This document shows, in pieces, positions 1 through 9,082 of a stretch of 64,000 nt of DNA. The stretch is from CAZOZZ01 sp965247425 (GTDB lineage: Bacteria; Acidobacteriota; Terriglobia; 20CM-2-55-15): positions 248,001 to 312,000 of the forward strand of contig OZ252023.1 of NCBI GenBank assembly GCA_965247425.1, written 5' to 3'. The notes under the pieces were generated by a model. That model searched no databases. It saw nothing but the letters and a program-made list of their open reading frames with translations, and was not told the DNA's origin. Every line of letters starts with the position of its first letter. Position 1 is the stretch's first letter. The translations under genes were made by a program, and so were the position numbers.

Positions 1-1139
1 CCGTTGGGGCCGGCGACGGCCACATACACCGTGCCGACAGGTTTTTCTGCGGATCCTCCACTGGGGCCGGCGATTCCCGTGATCCCTACGCCGACGGTTG
101 TGTCGATCGTTTCCCGGATGCTTTCCGCCAGGCCGCGGGCCACTTCCACGCTGACGGCCCCCTGCATCTCAAGCAGTAGTGGCGGTATGCCTGCCAGGTC
201 GATCTTCGACTGGTTGCTGTAGGTCACGATGCCGGATTGGAAATATCTGGAGCTGCCCGACAGGTTCGTCAGTCGCTCGGCGAGCAGTCCTCCCGTGCAC
301 GATTCCGCTACGGAAATCGTGGCTTCCTTCATGATCAGGTACATGCCGACCACTTCCTCGAGTTCCTGCTGGGTCCTGGCGAATACGTAGTTGCCCAGTT
401 TCTGATCAATCTGGCCTCCGACTTCCTCGAGTAGTGCGTCGGCTTCTTCCTGGCTGCGGGCACCCGCAGCCAGATGTACGTCCACCTGTCCGAGCTTCGA
501 GAGAATGGTGGTTTCCGGGTTCTTGTACTTGGTGTAGATTGGGGAAATTCTGGAATCAAGAACCGATTCGGGCAAACCCGTCGTTCTGTAGATTCTGCGC
601 CCGAGCACGCGGCGGCCGGCCATCTTGATAAGTCTGGGATAGCATGACTTTCGAAACATCGGCTCCAGTTCCGCCGGGGGGCCTGGAAGCAGGATGACGG
701 TCTTCTGATCCTGGGTGAGCCAGAGCCCGGGTGCGGTTCCGTTGTCATTATCGAGGACATCGGCTTCGGAAGGAACCAGCGCCTGGCGAGCGTTGTTGGC
801 CGGCATCTCCACACCGCGCGCTTCGAAGCGTGCCTGTATCTTTCCAAGGAGGTCGTCGTCGAGCACCAGTTGCCGACGCATCGCCTGAGCGACTACTTTT
901 TTTGTCACGTCATCTTCGGTCGGGCCCAGGCCCCCGGTCATGATCACGAGAGGGCTCCGGTCCAGTGCAGCCCGGATGGCATGCTCCAGGTTACTTTCGT
1001 GGTCTCCCGCGATGGTGCGCATGGAGACGGGGATTCCGATCTGGTTGAGCTGTTGGGTCAGGTATATGGAGTTGGTGTCCCGGAAGTGGGGAGTGAGCAG
1101 TTCGGACCCGACCGCGATGATTTCCGCCGTGAGTGGCAT
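1..1139 (-). CDS. cinA: CinA family protein (nicotinamide-nucleotide amidase / MoCF-like), C-terminus cut by window edge
   Basis: The minus-strand frame is open from an ATG at 1139 to the window edge (379 codons). CinA proteins are usually about 410-420 residues, so roughly the last 35 residues are missing. The N-terminus (PLTAEIIAVGSELL, then MTGGLGPTEDD) is the molybdopterin-binding-like COG1058 domain. From about residue 255 comes the CinA/PncC domain with the family motif AESCTGG and then GITGIAGPSGG. PncC-type domains deamidate nicotinamide mononucleotide in pyridine nucleotide recycling; the N-terminal domain of full-length CinA has ADP-ribose pyrophosphatase activity in some bacteria. 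It is the last visible gene of a minus-strand string rimO-yacG-pgpA-NHL-cinA, and pgpA-cinA adjacency is common in bacteria. A heptamer repeat separates it from the NHL gene. Confidence 0.93.
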   Translation of the reverse strand, partial: MPLTAEIIAVGSELLTPHFRDTNSIYLTQQLNQIGIPVSMRTIAGDHESNLEHAIRAALDRSPLVIMTGGLGPTEDDVTKKVVAQAMRRQLVLDDDLLGKIQARFEARGVEMPANNARQALVPSEADVLDNDNGTAPGLWLTQDQKTVILLPGPPAELEPMFRKSCYPRLIKMAGRRVLGRRIYRTTGLPESVLDSRISPIYTKYKNPETTILSKLGQVDVHLAAGARSQEEADALLEEVGGQIDQKLGNYVFARTQQELEEVVGMYLIMKEATISVAESCTGGLLAERLTNLSGSSRYFQSGIVTYSNQSKIDLAGIPPLLLEMQGAVSVEVARGLAESIRETIDTTVGVGITGIAGPSGGSAEKPVGTVYVAVAGPN

Positions 1140-1170
1140 AGATTGTTCTAGCCAGTAGCAGCCGGCCAAC

Positions 1171-1198
1171 TGACCACTGACCACTGACCACTGACCAC
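1171..1198. repeat. Tandem heptamer repeat, four copies of TGACCAC
   Basis: Four perfect head-to-tail copies of the 7-mer TGACCAC lie in the 64-bp gap between cinA and the NHL-repeat gene. On the minus strand they read as GTGGTCA repeats. The period is not a multiple of three and the repeat lies between genes, so it is not coding. Such heptamer arrays are prone to slippage. Confidence 0.9.
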
Positions 1199-1203
1199 TT
1201 CCC

Positions 1204-2229
1204 TCATGGCAACGGCTTTCCCATCACCCCGGCGTGGATTCGATACACCGAAGACGAATCCGCGACGATCAGGTTTTCCGACGTGTCAAACGCCAACCCG
1301 ACCAGTCCGAGCCCGGAGACAAACAGCTCGGGCTCCCGGCTGCCGTTTGGAAAACGGAAGATGCCCCGCTGGCCGCGGCAGGAACCCACGACATACAGGT
1401 TCCCCTCGATGTCGAAAGCCATACCCTGGGGACGCCCCATGCCTGTGAAGAATTTTTCGACCTCTCCCGATGGCGAAACGCGATACACCGAGTCGAAGCT
1501 CGACGTGGTCGGTCCGGCGACGTAAAGGTAGTCATCGAACCCGAAGGCCAGATGGTAGGCGGCCATGCTCGGCTCGAGCGTCGCGAACACAAAGATCTCC
1601 CTGCTTTCGTTGATCTTGAAGATGCTGCCGCTACGGTCGCCAACGTACAGATTGTGTTCCCGATCAAGGGCCAGGCCGGTCGCGATGCCCATACCCTCGA
1701 TGTAGGTTTCGGCCTGTCCACTTGGGTTCACCTTGTACACGTTGCCGTCGTGCCGGTTCGATACGTAGAGGTCCCCGTCGATTCCGAAGGCCAGGCCGGT
1801 TGCGTTCAGGATGTCGACCGTATGCGGTGTCACCGCCCCGTTCGAGGTGATCCTGTATATCGACACCGGCGTCTTCTGACCTCGCCGGCCACTGTAGGTT
1901 GCGTAGATGTTCCCGTCCGAATCCACAGCGGGATTCGCGACCGGATGGAGGTTCGTTGCGAGACGCCTTCCGATTTCGTATGGGAACGGGCCACTGGACG
2001 ATCCGTTGTTGGCCACCGAGAGTTCGGAAGTGCCCGTCTCGGAGGACGACTCGGGAACTTTCGCCACGATCACGGTGCTGGATGCGATCGTTATCTGGGC
2101 GGTGTAGTCGCCAAACCGGACTTCGGGCAGTCGCGTGCCAACGAGCTCGACTCCTCCGTACTCGATCCTCACCTCGCCGCCCGGCAGCGCCGCCTTCGGA
2201 AGCACCCGCGTGATGTTTATTTCGCTCAC
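1204..2229 (-). CDS. TIG/IPT-like domain plus NHL-type beta-propeller protein
   Basis: The 341-residue product begins with a domain resembling IPT/TIG immunoglobulin-like folds (about residues 5-85; ITRVLPKAALPGGEVRI). It continues with a six-bladed NHL/SMP-30-like propeller (about 95-340). The blades show repeated units such as GLAFGIDGDLYVSNRHDGNV, GLALDREHNLYVGDR and GMAFDIEGNLYVVGS. No signal peptide or membrane segment is visible at the N-terminus, which is unusual for this class. The start is a GTG whose GTGA overlaps the pgpA stop, implying translational coupling. NHL propellers mediate protein binding or, rarely, lactonase chemistry; nothing here identifies a ligand. Its position between pgpA and cinA suggests co-expression only. 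Confidence 0.85.
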   Translation of the reverse strand: MSEINITRVLPKAALPGGEVRIEYGGVELVGTRLPEVRFGDYTAQITIASSTVIVAKVPESSSETGTSELSVANNGSSSGPFPYEIGRRLATNLHPVANPAVDSDGNIYATYSGRRGQKTPVSIYRITSNGAVTPHTVDILNATGLAFGIDGDLYVSNRHDGNVYKVNPSGQAETYIEGMGIATGLALDREHNLYVGDRSGSIFKINESREIFVFATLEPSMAAYHLAFGFDDYLYVAGPTTSSFDSVYRVSPSGEVEKFFTGMGRPQGMAFDIEGNLYVVGSCRGQRGIFRFPNGSREPELFVSGLGLVGLAFDTSENLIVADSSSVYRIHAGVMGKPLP

Positions 2230-2738
2230 AAGAATTTCCCTGACACAGATTCCAACAGCATCAGTACCACAAACGCGTAGACTCCCGCCCCGAGGTCATC
2301 GGCAATAACGCCAATACCCGAGGGAAGTCGTTCGAGCCGGCGTATCGGAAAAGGCTTCATGATATCGAAAAACCTGAAAAGCAAAAAACCGAGAATGGCC
2401 CCCGTGACCATGGCCGACCTCCCCGAACGGTACACGAAGCCCAAGGTCAGCATCTGCCCGACCACCTCGTCGATCACAATTCGTTGCGCGTCCCGGCCCC
2501 AAAGCTCTTCCACGCGCGTTGCGGACCAGATACCAATGATAACCAGAACCACCAGCAACGGTAAATTGAACCGCGTCAGGCCGTACGTTTCAAGCAGAAC
2601 GTACAGCAGGACCCCAACCAACGACCCAATCGTTCCGGGCATTCCGGGGACGAATCCCGCACCGCCGGCCGTGGCAAACGCGATTGCGACCCTGTCGACG
2701 AGGGAATAACGGTCACCGGTCGTCTTGGGCTCTTCCAT
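2226..2738 (-). CDS. pgpA: Phosphatidylglycerophosphatase A
   Basis: The product dephosphorylates phosphatidylglycerophosphate to phosphatidylglycerol in the inner membrane. The PgpA signature is clear: GFVPGMPGTIGSL near the N-terminus, then DEVVGQMLTLGF and the C-terminal IADDLGAGVYA segment that supplies further acidic metal ligands. Several hydrophobic helices are present. I chose the ATG at 2738 (170 residues). An in-frame GTG at 2789 would add 17 residues (ITNFLRRKVPGK) that PgpA proteins do not need and would overlap yacG more deeply; even from 2738 the reading frames overlap by 26 bp. The 3' end overlaps the NHL gene by 4 bp. Confidence 0.92.
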   Translation of the reverse strand: MEEPKTTGDRYSLVDRVAIAFATAGGAGFVPGMPGTIGSLVGVLLYVLLETYGLTRFNLPLLVVLVIIGIWSATRVEELWGRDAQRIVIDEVVGQMLTLGFVYRSGRSAMVTGAILGFLLFRFFDIMKPFPIRRLERLPSGIGVIADDLGAGVYAFVVLMLLESVSGKFL

Positions 2739-2895
2739 CGGATTCGTCGATTTCCCAGGCACTTTCCGTCGAAGGAAGTTTGTAATCACCTGATGCCCAC
2801 TTTCCCAGATCGATCAACTTGCATCGTGGCGAACAGAACGGCCGAAAGGGGTTCTCTTCATAGAAGGTATCCTTCTTACACGTGGGACATTTCAT
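2713..2895 (-). CDS. yacG: DNA gyrase inhibitor YacG-like zinc ribbon
   Basis: A 60-residue protein with the YacG/DUF329 pattern: paired cysteines at C3/C6 (CPTC) and C21/C25 (FCSPRC), followed by the family block CKLIDLGKWASGDYKLP. YacG binds one zinc ion and in Escherichia coli interacts with GyrB and inhibits gyrase; that role is inferred here from the family. The C-terminal tail is acidic (DESDGRAQDD). The gene starts 9 bp after rimO ends and overlaps the start of pgpA, so it lies inside a tight minus-strand operon. Confidence 0.9.
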   Translation of the reverse strand: MKCPTCKKDTFYEENPFRPFCSPRCKLIDLGKWASGDYKLPSTESAWEIDESDGRAQDDR

Positions 2896-2904
2896 GTCAG
2901 GACC

Positions 2905-4293
2905 TCAGGAGTCCGCCTCCTGGCATGTTCCTACAATTCGGCCGATGAGATCGTATTCCAGGCTCTCGGTTATTTCCACGATGTAGAAACTCCCGGTCGC
3001 GGGTTCGATTTCGTCTGCGTCGTTGATCAGGATGTGTCCATCGATGTCCGGCGCCTGCCTTTCGAGGCGGCCTTCAAGCAGCAGGTCCGTCTCAGAGGAA
3101 AGTCCATCCAGAAGGACCCGCACACGACGACCGACCATACGCTTGAGCTTGTGTTTGGATATCTGTGCCTGTGTCGACATCAGGATGTCCCTACGTTCCT
3201 CTGCGACATCCCTGGAAATTTTCGAATCCAATCCGAAGGCCGCGGTCCCTTCCTCGTCCGAATAGAGGAAGACGCCCAGGTTGTCGAATTCCACGGTTTC
3301 CACGAATCCGAGGAGTTCATCAAAGTCGGCTTCGGTCTCACCCGGGAACCCGACGATGAAGGACGTCCGAAGCCCGGCCCCGGGCACCATGTCCCGGATC
3401 TTACCCACTAGCCTTTCAAAGGCCTGCCGATTGCCACCCCGGCGCATCCGTTCCAATATCCGCGCGCTGGCATGCTGGAACGGCACGTCGAAGTAACTGC
3501 AGATGCGTTCCTGGTCTGCGATCAGTCGAATGAGTTTGTCCGATAGCAGGTTGGGGTAGCAGTAGAGCAAACGGATCCAGTCGAGACCTTCCACCTTGAG
3601 AAGATCCTCAAGCAGCTCCAGGGTGCCTTCGGGCCGACCGAAATCCTTGCCGTAGGCCAGGGTGTCCTGTGAAACGATTACCAGCTCCCGGACGCCGCCC
3701 GCCGAGAGCCGTTCGGTCTCGGCGACGAGGTCCTCGATCCGACGGCTTCGAAACGAACCCCTGAAGCCGGGAATGGCACAGAAGGCGCACGTGTGGTCGC
3801 AACCCTCCGATATTTTGAGGTAGGCCAGGTGTTCCGGAGTCGTCAGCATGCGAGGGATTGTCGGAACCTGTCGAGACGTGTAGAGGGCGTCGATGTGGAT
3901 ATCGGGGGCCGGTCCGGCTTCGTCCAGACGGGCGGCTTCGAGTACCTGACCCAGTTCGTCGGGACCAAAAACAAAGTCGATTTCGGGAATCTTCTCGAGA
4001 AGCTGATCTCTATAGCGCTCTCCCAGACAACCCGCAACGACGAGCTTCCTGCAACGGCCCTCCTCCTTCAGTTTTGCCATCTCCAGGATTGTATCGATCG
4101 ACTCCTGCTTGGCACTGTCGATAAAGCCGCAGGTGTTGACGATGATCACATCGGCCGACTCCCGACTGGGAGAGATCTGATACCCATGCTTCGACAGGGT
4201 TCCAAGCATCACTTCGCTGTCAACCAGGTTCTTCGGACAGCCCAAGCTGACAAATCCAACCTTGGTGGTGCTGTTTTCTTCAGGTTTCGACAT
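2905..4293 (-). CDS. rimO: Ribosomal protein S12 methylthiotransferase RimO
   Basis: RimO is a radical-SAM enzyme that adds a methylthio group to the conserved aspartate of ribosomal protein S12. The 462-residue length is normal. The N-terminal UPF0004 domain has the three cluster-binding cysteines C19 (SLGCPKN), C55 (NTCGF) and C89 (VAGCLGERY). The radical-SAM motif SEGCDHTCAFC carries C165, C169 and C172, followed by IPGFRGSFRSR, which is typical of RimO rather than MiaB. The C-terminus holds a TRAM-like domain (about 395-455). It leads the rimO-yacG-pgpA-NHL-cinA string. Confidence 0.96.
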   Translation of the reverse strand: MSKPEENSTTKVGFVSLGCPKNLVDSEVMLGTLSKHGYQISPSRESADVIIVNTCGFIDSAKQESIDTILEMAKLKEEGRCRKLVVAGCLGERYRDQLLEKIPEIDFVFGPDELGQVLEAARLDEAGPAPDIHIDALYTSRQVPTIPRMLTTPEHLAYLKISEGCDHTCAFCAIPGFRGSFRSRRIEDLVAETERLSAGGVRELVIVSQDTLAYGKDFGRPEGTLELLEDLLKVEGLDWIRLLYCYPNLLSDKLIRLIADQERICSYFDVPFQHASARILERMRRGGNRQAFERLVGKIRDMVPGAGLRTSFIVGFPGETEADFDELLGFVETVEFDNLGVFLYSDEEGTAAFGLDSKISRDVAEERRDILMSTQAQISKHKLKRMVGRRVRVLLDGLSSETDLLLEGRLERQAPDIDGHILINDADEIEPATGSFYIVEITESLEYDLIGRIVGTCQEADS

Positions 4294-4423
4294 TACGTGA
4301 AAGATCGGGGAAGGACTCCTCTGATCTACCTATGCTAACACCCCTTTGTGCCAATCCCGCCAGCCGAACCATACCGAACGATTGTTTTTCGAACGCGGAG
4401 GAGCGGAGGACACCCAGATCATC

Positions 4424-6532
4424 TTAGGCGGGCTGTTGACGGCCTCGTAGCTTTCCGAGTGTGTCCTCGAGGTTCGAGAACTCCTCGAACGTGATCTGGG
4501 AGCCACCGTAGCGGGCCTTTTCAAAAACATTGAGTCCGACGGAAATGATGGATCGTTTGCCTTCCGGGAGCGATCCCACCCATTCGCGCCAGGTCTGGTG
4601 GGGTAGCCGGCCAGGGGATTTTCTTGCCGCAAGGGCTGCTGCCTGGTAGAAGAGATCGGAGACGACGTCCCGATCGACCTCTTGCCGGCCGCGCCGCGCC
4701 ATCCAGACTTTCCAGCGAGTTCGAATTCTTCGTCGGTGCTTCCATGCAAATCCCGCCGCGAGCAACCCGACAACTCCAGACCAGAACCACACGGTCTCGA
4801 CCACCTTCCGGAGATCGGCAGACAGTCGGTCCGAGAGGGCCTGCGTAGCGACAACCCAGCGATCCGACCTGCGCCTCAAGGCTCGTTGTGAGGACCGGAT
4901 GGCTTCCTGTGCGCTTGTGAAGAACTGCAACTGGGCCCCCGAATCATACGAGAGGATGGAGGAATTCCAGAACAATTCCGCGGCGTCGAAGTAGTGGGAG
5001 ATGAGAACCAGCATGCTCAATTCCGTCCTGTTTGGATCCGGCGGGGTTGGATCGAATTCCATCCAACCCGATCCCGGCACGTAGGCTTCAACCCAACTGT
5101 GAGCGTCGGACTGCCGCACGATGTACGATCTCCCGATGGTGTTGAACTCGCCCGGCAGGAACCCGTTGACCATTTGTGTGGGCACGCCGACCACCCGAAG
5201 CATGATGGCCATTGAAGAGGCAAAGTACTCGCAATGTCCGGACTTGGCTTCAAACAAAAAGGTACTCAGGGGTCGGTCACCGGGATCCCAGGTCAGATCC
5301 AGAGAATAAGCGGTCTCTCTCTTCAGATAGCTCTCGAGCAGCGAAGCCTTCTCCACCACGGAATTCCCGCTTGCGGTTACTGTCCGGGCCAGATCCACGA
5401 TTCTGGGGTCCAGATTCGGAGGCAGTTGGAGGTGTATCTGTTCAGCCTCCGCAGCCAGCCCGGGACCGACGTCCGCCTCTTCTGACTGCATCCTTGTCTG
5501 CACTTCAGAGACGACTTCGTATCGGGTGCGCCGTACCGATTGTGCGCGTTTGTAAATGGAATCTCCGGCGTCTCGTTCGATTCCTCTGAAATCGCCCGAA
5601 ACGGTTCGAATGGCATGAGGACCGAACAGTGCCGTCGTTGCGAGGGGTTCAAGGAAGACCTCGAATGTTGTTCGTTCACCCCCACCGTCAAATGGCCGAA
5701 TCCTGTATTGTCGGTCTGGAGAACGCCGCAGGAGTCTCCGTGTTCGATTCGTCTTGTACCACTTGTGCCCGTCGAACGTATCGAGAGCAACCCCACGCCA
5801 CTTCGGTGCCGTTCGGTCGGTACCATCCAGGAGCCGCGTGCGCATCACCAGCGCGGTACTTAACTTGACCTGACCGATCTCGCCCAATTCCACACTTTCG
5901 GTGAAGCCGGACAGCAGCAACGCCTCTGATGCCGCCCGGCTGAAGTATCCCGTCCCGACACGTGGTATGACGAAGAACAATCCGACTGAGATGACGACGA
6001 TCCAGATGGTTGCCCAGACGGCCATCCCGCCCAGAGGTCCGTCGATCCGAATCGGGAAGGCCGACGTGGTCTCGCGCCCGGACCGGTAGATGTCAAAACT
6101 CATCAGGGTGGACACCAGGGCGACCAGGAACAGGAGCAGGGTGAGGACAAACGAGATGTCGATCGTCAGGGAAGAAGCGGCGAGAATCTGGAGGAAAGCC
6201 AGGAGAATCAGGTACAGGTAGTCCTTGTCCTCCTTCTTCTGCGCCAGCTTGGCCAACTCCAGAAACAGGACAAGGTGGAGGATCGCGGAAATGAACGAAC
6301 GCGAGAGAAGGATGGCGTCGACAAAGAAGAACAGAATGTAGCCGACAGACAGGAAGAACGCCCAACGAGGGTCGAGCAGCGGCGGTCTGCCCCGCAGCGC
6401 GCGGTTCGCTGTCGCTCCGAAACCCACCAGGAAAATCAGAACCGCCGGAACGTCCACCCGACCCGTTTCGGCCAGCGCAACGAAAGCCGTGAGGATCAGA
6501 GCGTAGAATGAGATGTGGAAATATCTTTCCAT
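4424..6532 (-). CDS. TgpA-like membrane transglutaminase (DUF3488 / transglutaminase core)
   Basis: The 702-residue protein starts with clustered membrane helices (about residues 1-195, DUF3488/TgpA_N type). It continues into a periplasmic transglutaminase-like core and ends with another membrane segment (about 580-600) and a soluble tail like DUF4129. The catalytic triad is readable: Cys about 434 (SGHCEYFASSMA), His about 478 (SDAHSWVEAY) and Asp about 494 (WMEFDPTPPDP). The family includes Pseudomonas aeruginosa TgpA; the substrate is generally unknown. It overlaps the DUF58 gene by 37 bp, and with moxR upstream it forms the widespread moxR-DUF58-transglutaminase operon, thought to act in envelope protein maturation. 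Confidence 0.93.
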   Translation of the reverse strand: MERYFHISFYALILTAFVALAETGRVDVPAVLIFLVGFGATANRALRGRPPLLDPRWAFFLSVGYILFFFVDAILLSRSFISAILHLVLFLELAKLAQKKEDKDYLYLILLAFLQILAASSLTIDISFVLTLLLFLVALVSTLMSFDIYRSGRETTSAFPIRIDGPLGGMAVWATIWIVVISVGLFFVIPRVGTGYFSRAASEALLLSGFTESVELGEIGQVKLSTALVMRTRLLDGTDRTAPKWRGVALDTFDGHKWYKTNRTRRLLRRSPDRQYRIRPFDGGGERTTFEVFLEPLATTALFGPHAIRTVSGDFRGIERDAGDSIYKRAQSVRRTRYEVVSEVQTRMQSEEADVGPGLAAEAEQIHLQLPPNLDPRIVDLARTVTASGNSVVEKASLLESYLKRETAYSLDLTWDPGDRPLSTFLFEAKSGHCEYFASSMAIMLRVVGVPTQMVNGFLPGEFNTIGRSYIVRQSDAHSWVEAYVPGSGWMEFDPTPPDPNRTELSMLVLISHYFDAAELFWNSSILSYDSGAQLQFFTSAQEAIRSSQRALRRRSDRWVVATQALSDRLSADLRKVVETVWFWSGVVGLLAAGFAWKHRRRIRTRWKVWMARRGRQEVDRDVVSDLFYQAAALAARKSPGRLPHQTWREWVGSLPEGKRSIISVGLNVFEKARYGGSQITFEEFSNLEDTLGKLRGRQQPA

Positions 6533-7785
6533 GCCGTGTTTGCGATCCCGCCTTCCCGTAGCGACAGCACGACGGTTCCGTTTGCGTCATCGCCCGGTCC
6601 CACCGCGGAGTCGCTCATTTCAACCAGAGCCAGGTAGCTTAAGATGGATTGTAGCAGGTTCTCGGAATGGCCTGATGCAGACGTCCAGTCGTCTGAGATC
6701 AGCGACAATTCCACGTCATCCCGGATCAAGAGCAGTGCGATGGATGCCGCGTAGGAGACCAGCGATTCGAACCGTTCCTCATCTCCAGGTTTGCCGTAAC
6801 GGTCGAACGCCAGCAAGACCTGCCGGCTCTCTTCGGCTGCAAATTCCCTGGTCTTCAGGGTAGATGTCTTTGCCGATGCTTTCCAGTCCAGATGACGGGC
6901 ACTGTCGGATGTCACGTAATCGCGGATCAAGTACAGATCCACCCCTTGCCCTCTCTGGAAGCGTGCCGACATGCCGAGGATGTCAAACAGGGTCACATCC
7001 ATGCGGTCGGAGGGAATGATTTCGGGGAACACGATGCAGCTGGCTTCGACAAGTAGAGGGCGGCGCTTGCTGAGGAACCCGAAAGGATAGCGGGACTGAA
7101 CGTAGATTTCCTTTAGATGCTGTTGGCCCCGCTCGGGCAGTTCCGCTTCGACCATCCGGGTGTCCTGGCCGCGAGTTCGGATCAACGGGATGTAGAACGA
7201 TGGGAACTGTAATCGCCCTTCCTTGAGGGGTTCGACCTTCAGCGAAAACGTCGCGAACAGGCGCTTGCCGTTCCTTACGGAAATCGCGACCTGGAATGGC
7301 TGCTTGGCGAAACAGTAATCCGGGAATCTTGCAGTGACACGCAAGAAACGAAAATTCAGACCCGACAGGAATCCCGACAGCAGCAGGACCGCCAACAGGG
7401 CCGACAGGACCATATACAGGAGGTTGTTGTTCGTGTTGATCGCCGCCGAGATCACGACGGTGATCGCTGCGATATAAATCCAGCCTTCACTGGTGAGCCG
7501 GTATTCGGTAAAGAAGGGGAGCCAATCCCAATCCACACCTGCCGCGAGTCTTGGAACGAAACGAAACCCCACCCAGACTGCGATCGACAGAGCGATCATG
7601 GCGCCGATCGCCGAGGAGATGATTCGTCCATCCCGGGCCGAACTGTTCGAGTACAGAGCCGCCACAAGCGCGATGCCGAGCATGATCATCGACTTGGCGA
7701 AGTTGCGCGCCATCTGCCGATGCTCTTCTTCCCGAAAATGCTTCCAGAAGGATTCGATACGGGTACGAGTGGGCATCCTGGTCAC
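6496..7785 (-). CDS. DUF58 domain membrane protein
   Basis: The 429-residue product has two hydrophobic segments near the N-terminus (about 25-70) and another pair around residues 100-150, followed by a soluble DUF58 domain. The DUF58 hallmark is present: GQGVDLYLIRDYVTSDSARH, then LDWKASAKTSTLKTREF, which sits within a von Willebrand A-like fold. The annotated start is GTG at 7785; an ATG three codons in (7776) is equally possible. DUF58 proteins nearly always pair with MoxR AAA+ ATPases, as here (15 bp apart). The 3' end overlaps the transglutaminase gene. Confidence 0.92.
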   Translation of the reverse strand: MTRMPTRTRIESFWKHFREEEHRQMARNFAKSMIMLGIALVAALYSNSSARDGRIISSAIGAMIALSIAVWVGFRFVPRLAAGVDWDWLPFFTEYRLTSEGWIYIAAITVVISAAINTNNNLLYMVLSALLAVLLLSGFLSGLNFRFLRVTARFPDYCFAKQPFQVAISVRNGKRLFATFSLKVEPLKEGRLQFPSFYIPLIRTRGQDTRMVEAELPERGQQHLKEIYVQSRYPFGFLSKRRPLLVEASCIVFPEIIPSDRMDVTLFDILGMSARFQRGQGVDLYLIRDYVTSDSARHLDWKASAKTSTLKTREFAAEESRQVLLAFDRYGKPGDEERFESLVSYAASIALLLIRDDVELSLISDDWTSASGHSENLLQSILSYLALVEMSDSAVGPGDDANGTVVLSLREGGIANTAWKDISTSHSTL

Positions 7786-7800
7786 AGGCCCCTAGACCCC

Positions 7801-8748
7801 TCAGGCGGGTACGGCGACTTGGTCGAGTATCTCTTCGAGAACAGCGCCGGCATCCGGGCGGGCGCGGCTCCCCGCACCTGACAGAACGATTCGGTGGCCG
7901 AACACGGGTTCGACAAGACGCTTGATGTCGTCCGGAAGAACGTAGCTTCGGCCCTCGACCAGAGCCAGGGATTGTGACGCCCGAAACAATGCCGCCGTGC
8001 CGCGGGGGCTGACTCCAAGCTCAACTTCCGGATGGTTCCGTGTCCGATTGACGATCTCGATCATGTAATCGACCAACGGTTCGTCGATGTGTGTCCTGCG
8101 GCTTTCGTCCTGAAGTGACAGGACCTCCCGTGGATTCAGGACCGCTTCCAATCGCCGGTGGTTGTTACCGTTCGTGAAGCGTCGAAGGATCTCTTTTTCG
8201 GCCGTCGCATCCGGATAACCGACCTCGATCTTCATCAGGAAACGATCCAGTTGGGATTCGGGAAGGGGATACGTCCCGTGATGTTCGACCGGGTTCTGTG
8301 TTGCCAGGACCATGAATGGGCGCGGGAGTCCGTGGGTGACGTTGTCGATTGTGACCTGGCTTTCGTTCATCGCCTCAAGCAGCGCACTCTGAGTCTTCGG
8401 CGTCGTCCGGTTGATCTCATCAGCGAGGACGATGTTCGCGAAAATCGGGCCGCGCTTGAACTCGAACTCGTGACTGTTCGGGTTGTAAATAGACACCCCG
8501 AGCACATCGGACGGAAGCAGGTCACTCGTGAATTGAAGGCGGTGAAACGTCGATCCCAGAGCCATCGCCATGGCGTGGCCCAGCGTTGTTTTACCCACGC
8601 CGGGAACGTCCTCGATCAGTAGGTGCCCTTCGGCCAGCAAAGCGACGATCGCCAGTTGGATGGTTTCCTGTTTCCCCTTTATTGTTGTGCCGATTGCGTC
8701 GCCGAGATCGGTGATTTTCTGGAGTGTGGGATGGGTTGAAGTACTCAT
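7801..8748 (-). CDS. MoxR-family AAA+ ATPase
   Basis: A 315-residue AAA+ ATPase of the MoxR group. Walker A is EDVPGVGKTTLG (about residues 47-57), Walker B is NIVLADEINR, and the conserved FMVLATQNPVEHHGTYPLPE block with sensor residues follows. MoxR ATPases act as chaperone-like remodelling factors for VWA/DUF58 partners. I prefer the ATG at 8748 because the 15 residues reachable from the upstream in-frame start at 8793 are unlike the family N-terminus. It is the first gene of the moxR-DUF58-transglutaminase operon, which continues into rimO after a 130-bp gap. Confidence 0.94.
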   Translation of the reverse strand: MSTSTHPTLQKITDLGDAIGTTIKGKQETIQLAIVALLAEGHLLIEDVPGVGKTTLGHAMAMALGSTFHRLQFTSDLLPSDVLGVSIYNPNSHEFEFKRGPIFANIVLADEINRTTPKTQSALLEAMNESQVTIDNVTHGLPRPFMVLATQNPVEHHGTYPLPESQLDRFLMKIEVGYPDATAEKEILRRFTNGNNHRRLEAVLNPREVLSLQDESRRTHIDEPLVDYMIEIVNRTRNHPEVELGVSPRGTAALFRASQSLALVEGRSYVLPDDIKRLVEPVFGHRIVLSGAGSRARPDAGAVLEEILDQVAVPA

Positions 8749-8820
8749 GATTTCAGGGTTTTCGGGACCGCCCGATTGTAGCATAGGGGACATTCCTTTA
8801 GCGTCGGGGCAACCTCCCCC

Positions 8821-8986
8821 CGTTCCGACCGATAGGGGACTGAGCTTGCTCCGTCCCCTTTTGTTTCGGTTTTGCCAAAGATTTTCACTCCCTTTTCATT
8901 TTTGGAAAAGCCGCACTTTACACGGGCTAGGCGATGTCAACGAATAGGGGGACGGAGCAAGCTCAGTCCCCCAGCGGTCGGAAGGT
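8821..8986. repeat. Long inverted repeat in the moxR / DUF5916 divergent intergenic region
   Basis: The arms 8835-8858 and 8948-8971 are perfect 24-bp reverse complements (GGGGACTGAGCTTGCTCCGT plus four C). Weaker similarity extends outwards to 8821 and 8986 (TTCCGACCG on both sides). The 89-bp spacer is T-rich and non-coding. It lies between divergent genes, so it is not a simple terminator; a REP- or MITE-like mobile repeat is most likely. Confidence 0.85.
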
Positions 8987-9082
8987 TCGGGTGATAGCGA
9001 CGGGTGTGTTTTGACGGACAAAGTTGTTGTAAACAGTTTCTGTTGGTATGCTGCGGTTTCGCGTCCGGGCAGGCCGGCGAGT

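Noticed and set aside
1171..1198. Heptamer array as a CRISPR-like repeat
   Set aside because: The unit is 7 bp with no spacers and no cas gene nearby.
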